Assembly (NCBI GenBank): GCA_045532035.1
Contig: JAZSFD010000095.1
Coordinates: 1-5,347 of the forward strand
Direction of reading: 5' to 3'
Source of the DNA: UMGS1052 sp045532035
GTDB taxonomy: Bacteria > Bacillota > Clostridia > Oscillospirales > CAG-382
DNA length: 5,347 bases
The translations under genes and the position numbers were made by a program. This document shows, piece after piece, positions 4,625 through 5,347 of this stretch; the stretch's first letter is position 1; every line of letters starts with the position of its first letter. Under the pieces are notes generated by a model. The model had not been told where the DNA came from. It worked only from the letters and a program-made list of their open reading frames with translations, and made no database searches.

Positions 4625-5347
4625 TTATAAAGCAGTGACGGGGCGCACGGCGTGACTGCTGTACTCGGTGCTGTTGATCAGCCCACCGTGGCCGCCGTTG
4701 AAGATGAAGGCGTCGATGCTACTGTACTCGCCAATAGTCCAAGGATAGTAACCATGTCCGTAGCAGGTCGGATATCCCATTTTGACGAGGGTGTCATTTA
4801 CGAGGTCTTCCTTTGTGTCAGCCGCGTTGAGCCTTCGGGTGTTAATCATGTGGTACATTTCCACAGGAGACGGCAAGTGCCAAGCTCCAGCTTCAAGCCC
4901 CGTCGTGAATCCCTCAACCGACACGCCGTAAGTGTGAGCCCTGTGAGCCGCCGGATAGCGAGGCTCCTGTGCCCCTCTTACGATTGTGCCGAGGCGTGCA
5001 GCAAGCAACTCGGTGTGCTCCTTTCCGTCGCGAAGCATTGTGCCGTAATTGGACGGGAATTGCGCCATATGCTCACCGTCAAGGTAGTCCTGATATGTAG
5101 CATATTTCGCACGGAGATCGGCGCAGAAATCGAGGTTTTCAAACGAATCCTTATTGACGATTGTAGAAGATCCCAGAGGAATGTTCGATGTAGGGACTGT
5201 GCCGTTCACCGAATAATACTCCACGAACTTCGCCAAGTGGAAGCCAGCAAAGTATGAGTTTGCGCCGTTCTTTCTGCGGACATACTCCGTCGTGCCGATA
5301 TAGGCGTATGTGGTCTGATAGTCCACATCATCCTGAGCCGCAAGAAC
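4625..5347 (-). CDS. DGR target: variable receptor-binding-type protein, C-terminal part
   Basis: An open frame enters from the right edge and ends at TAA 4627-4625; 240 codons are visible and the true start is outside. The C-terminal half looks like a C-type-lectin-like (DUF1566/formylglycine-enzyme-like) fold. GAWHLPSPVEMYHMI (visible residues 154-168) is the usual W-LPS--E helix. The chain ends HAVRPVTAL, the VRPV ending frequent in DGR variable proteins. The last 35 or so codons are the VR, with varied residues Ile, Asp, Gly, His, Gly, Ile, Ser, Thr, Glu, Ser and His where the TR encodes Asn, Glu or Lys. In phages such proteins sit at the tip of tail fibres and bind host surface receptors. 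The neighbouring lysis genes support a phage structural role. The ligand and the N-terminal structure cannot be told from here. Confidence 0.9.
   Translation of the reverse strand, partial: VLAAQDDVDYQTTYAYIGTTEYVRRKNGANSYFAGFHLAKFVEYYSVNGTVPTSNIPLGSSTIVNKDSFENLDFCADLRAKYATYQDYLDGEHMAQFPSNYGTMLRDGKEHTELLAARLGTIVRGAQEPRYPAAHRAHTYGVSVEGFTTGLEAGAWHLPSPVEMYHMINTRRLNAADTKEDLVNDTLVKMGYPTCYGHGYYPWTIGEYSSIDAFIFNGGHGGLINSTEYSSHAVRPVTAL
4633..4651 (-). other. Probable IMH (initiation of mutagenic homing) region
   Basis: The sense-strand 3' end of the VR is a GC-rich segment of 18 bases identical to the TR (4650-4633). It is bounded by the only non-adenine mismatch at 4651. In characterised DGRs the GC-rich 3' end of the VR, with the adjoining IMH, is where cDNA synthesis or integration begins. 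Sequence 3' of this point is not replaced during homing. Position and composition fit; the exact limits are inference. Confidence 0.6.
4633..4733 (-). repeat. DGR variable repeat (VR), 101 bp
   Basis: This is the diversified copy of the TR at 3982-4082, at the extreme 3' end of the variable gene and ending two codons before the stop. Eleven amino-acid changes relative to the translated TR come from 13 adenine substitutions; nine of the eleven TR Asn codons are changed. One further change (Ser to Ala) comes from the single non-adenine mismatch. The invariant positions keep the scaffold residues GEYSS, AFIFNG and VRPVT. Confidence 0.96.

Noticed and set aside
1..5347. CRISPR array, tRNA or rRNA genes
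   Set aside because: I saw no regularly spaced repeats and no tRNA-like or rRNA-like segments on either strand.

Overview
The window is the late end of a prophage or temperate phage from a Bacteroidales-type gut bacterium. The host guess rests on the protein families (a DUF6808-like lysis protein, a phage_holin_4-type holin, a Bacteroides-style C-type-lectin variable protein), on mostly weak Shine-Dalgarno signals with A/T-rich leaders, and on a possible TAnnTTTG promoter box. All genes I accept are on the minus strand, so transcription runs from 5347 towards 1.

Right part (about 2690-5347): a complete diversity-generating retroelement (DGR) in the order variable protein with VR, avd, TR, reverse transcriptase. 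The truncated gene at 4625-5347 ends in a C-type-lectin-like domain whose last 35 or so codons are a 101-bp variable repeat (VR, 4633-4733). A GC-rich 8-bp-stem hairpin follows it (4573-4601), then avd (4142-4552), then the 101-bp template repeat (TR, 3982-4082) and the reverse transcriptase (2690-4102). VR and TR differ at 14 positions, and 13 of these are adenines on the TR sense strand. This is the signature of adenine-specific mutagenic retrohoming. The oddest point is that the TR is not in a spacer: it lies in frame inside the 5' end of the RT open reading frame, so the RT would carry an asparagine-rich N-terminal copy of the variable region.

Middle part (about 550-2721): a tightly packed lysis module follows the RT without a gap. 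It holds a small coiled-coil protein (overlapping the RT by 32 bp), a small membrane protein, a holin, an N-acetylmuramoyl-L-alanine amidase and a DUF6808-like spanin candidate. Two ATGA stop/start overlaps and a two-base gap suggest translational coupling. A terminator-like hairpin sits between the amidase and the last gene.

Left part (1-549): a 220-bp non-coding stretch with nested inverted repeats and a short direct repeat, then the 5' end of an AT-richer DUF262 (GmrSD N-terminal type) gene that leaves the window. The change in base and codon usage makes this a candidate prophage/host junction, or the site of an acquired defence gene.

Working picture: the phage diversifies the tip of a receptor-binding protein by copying the TR through an error-prone RT-Avd complex into the VR, and expresses this machinery next to its lysis genes.
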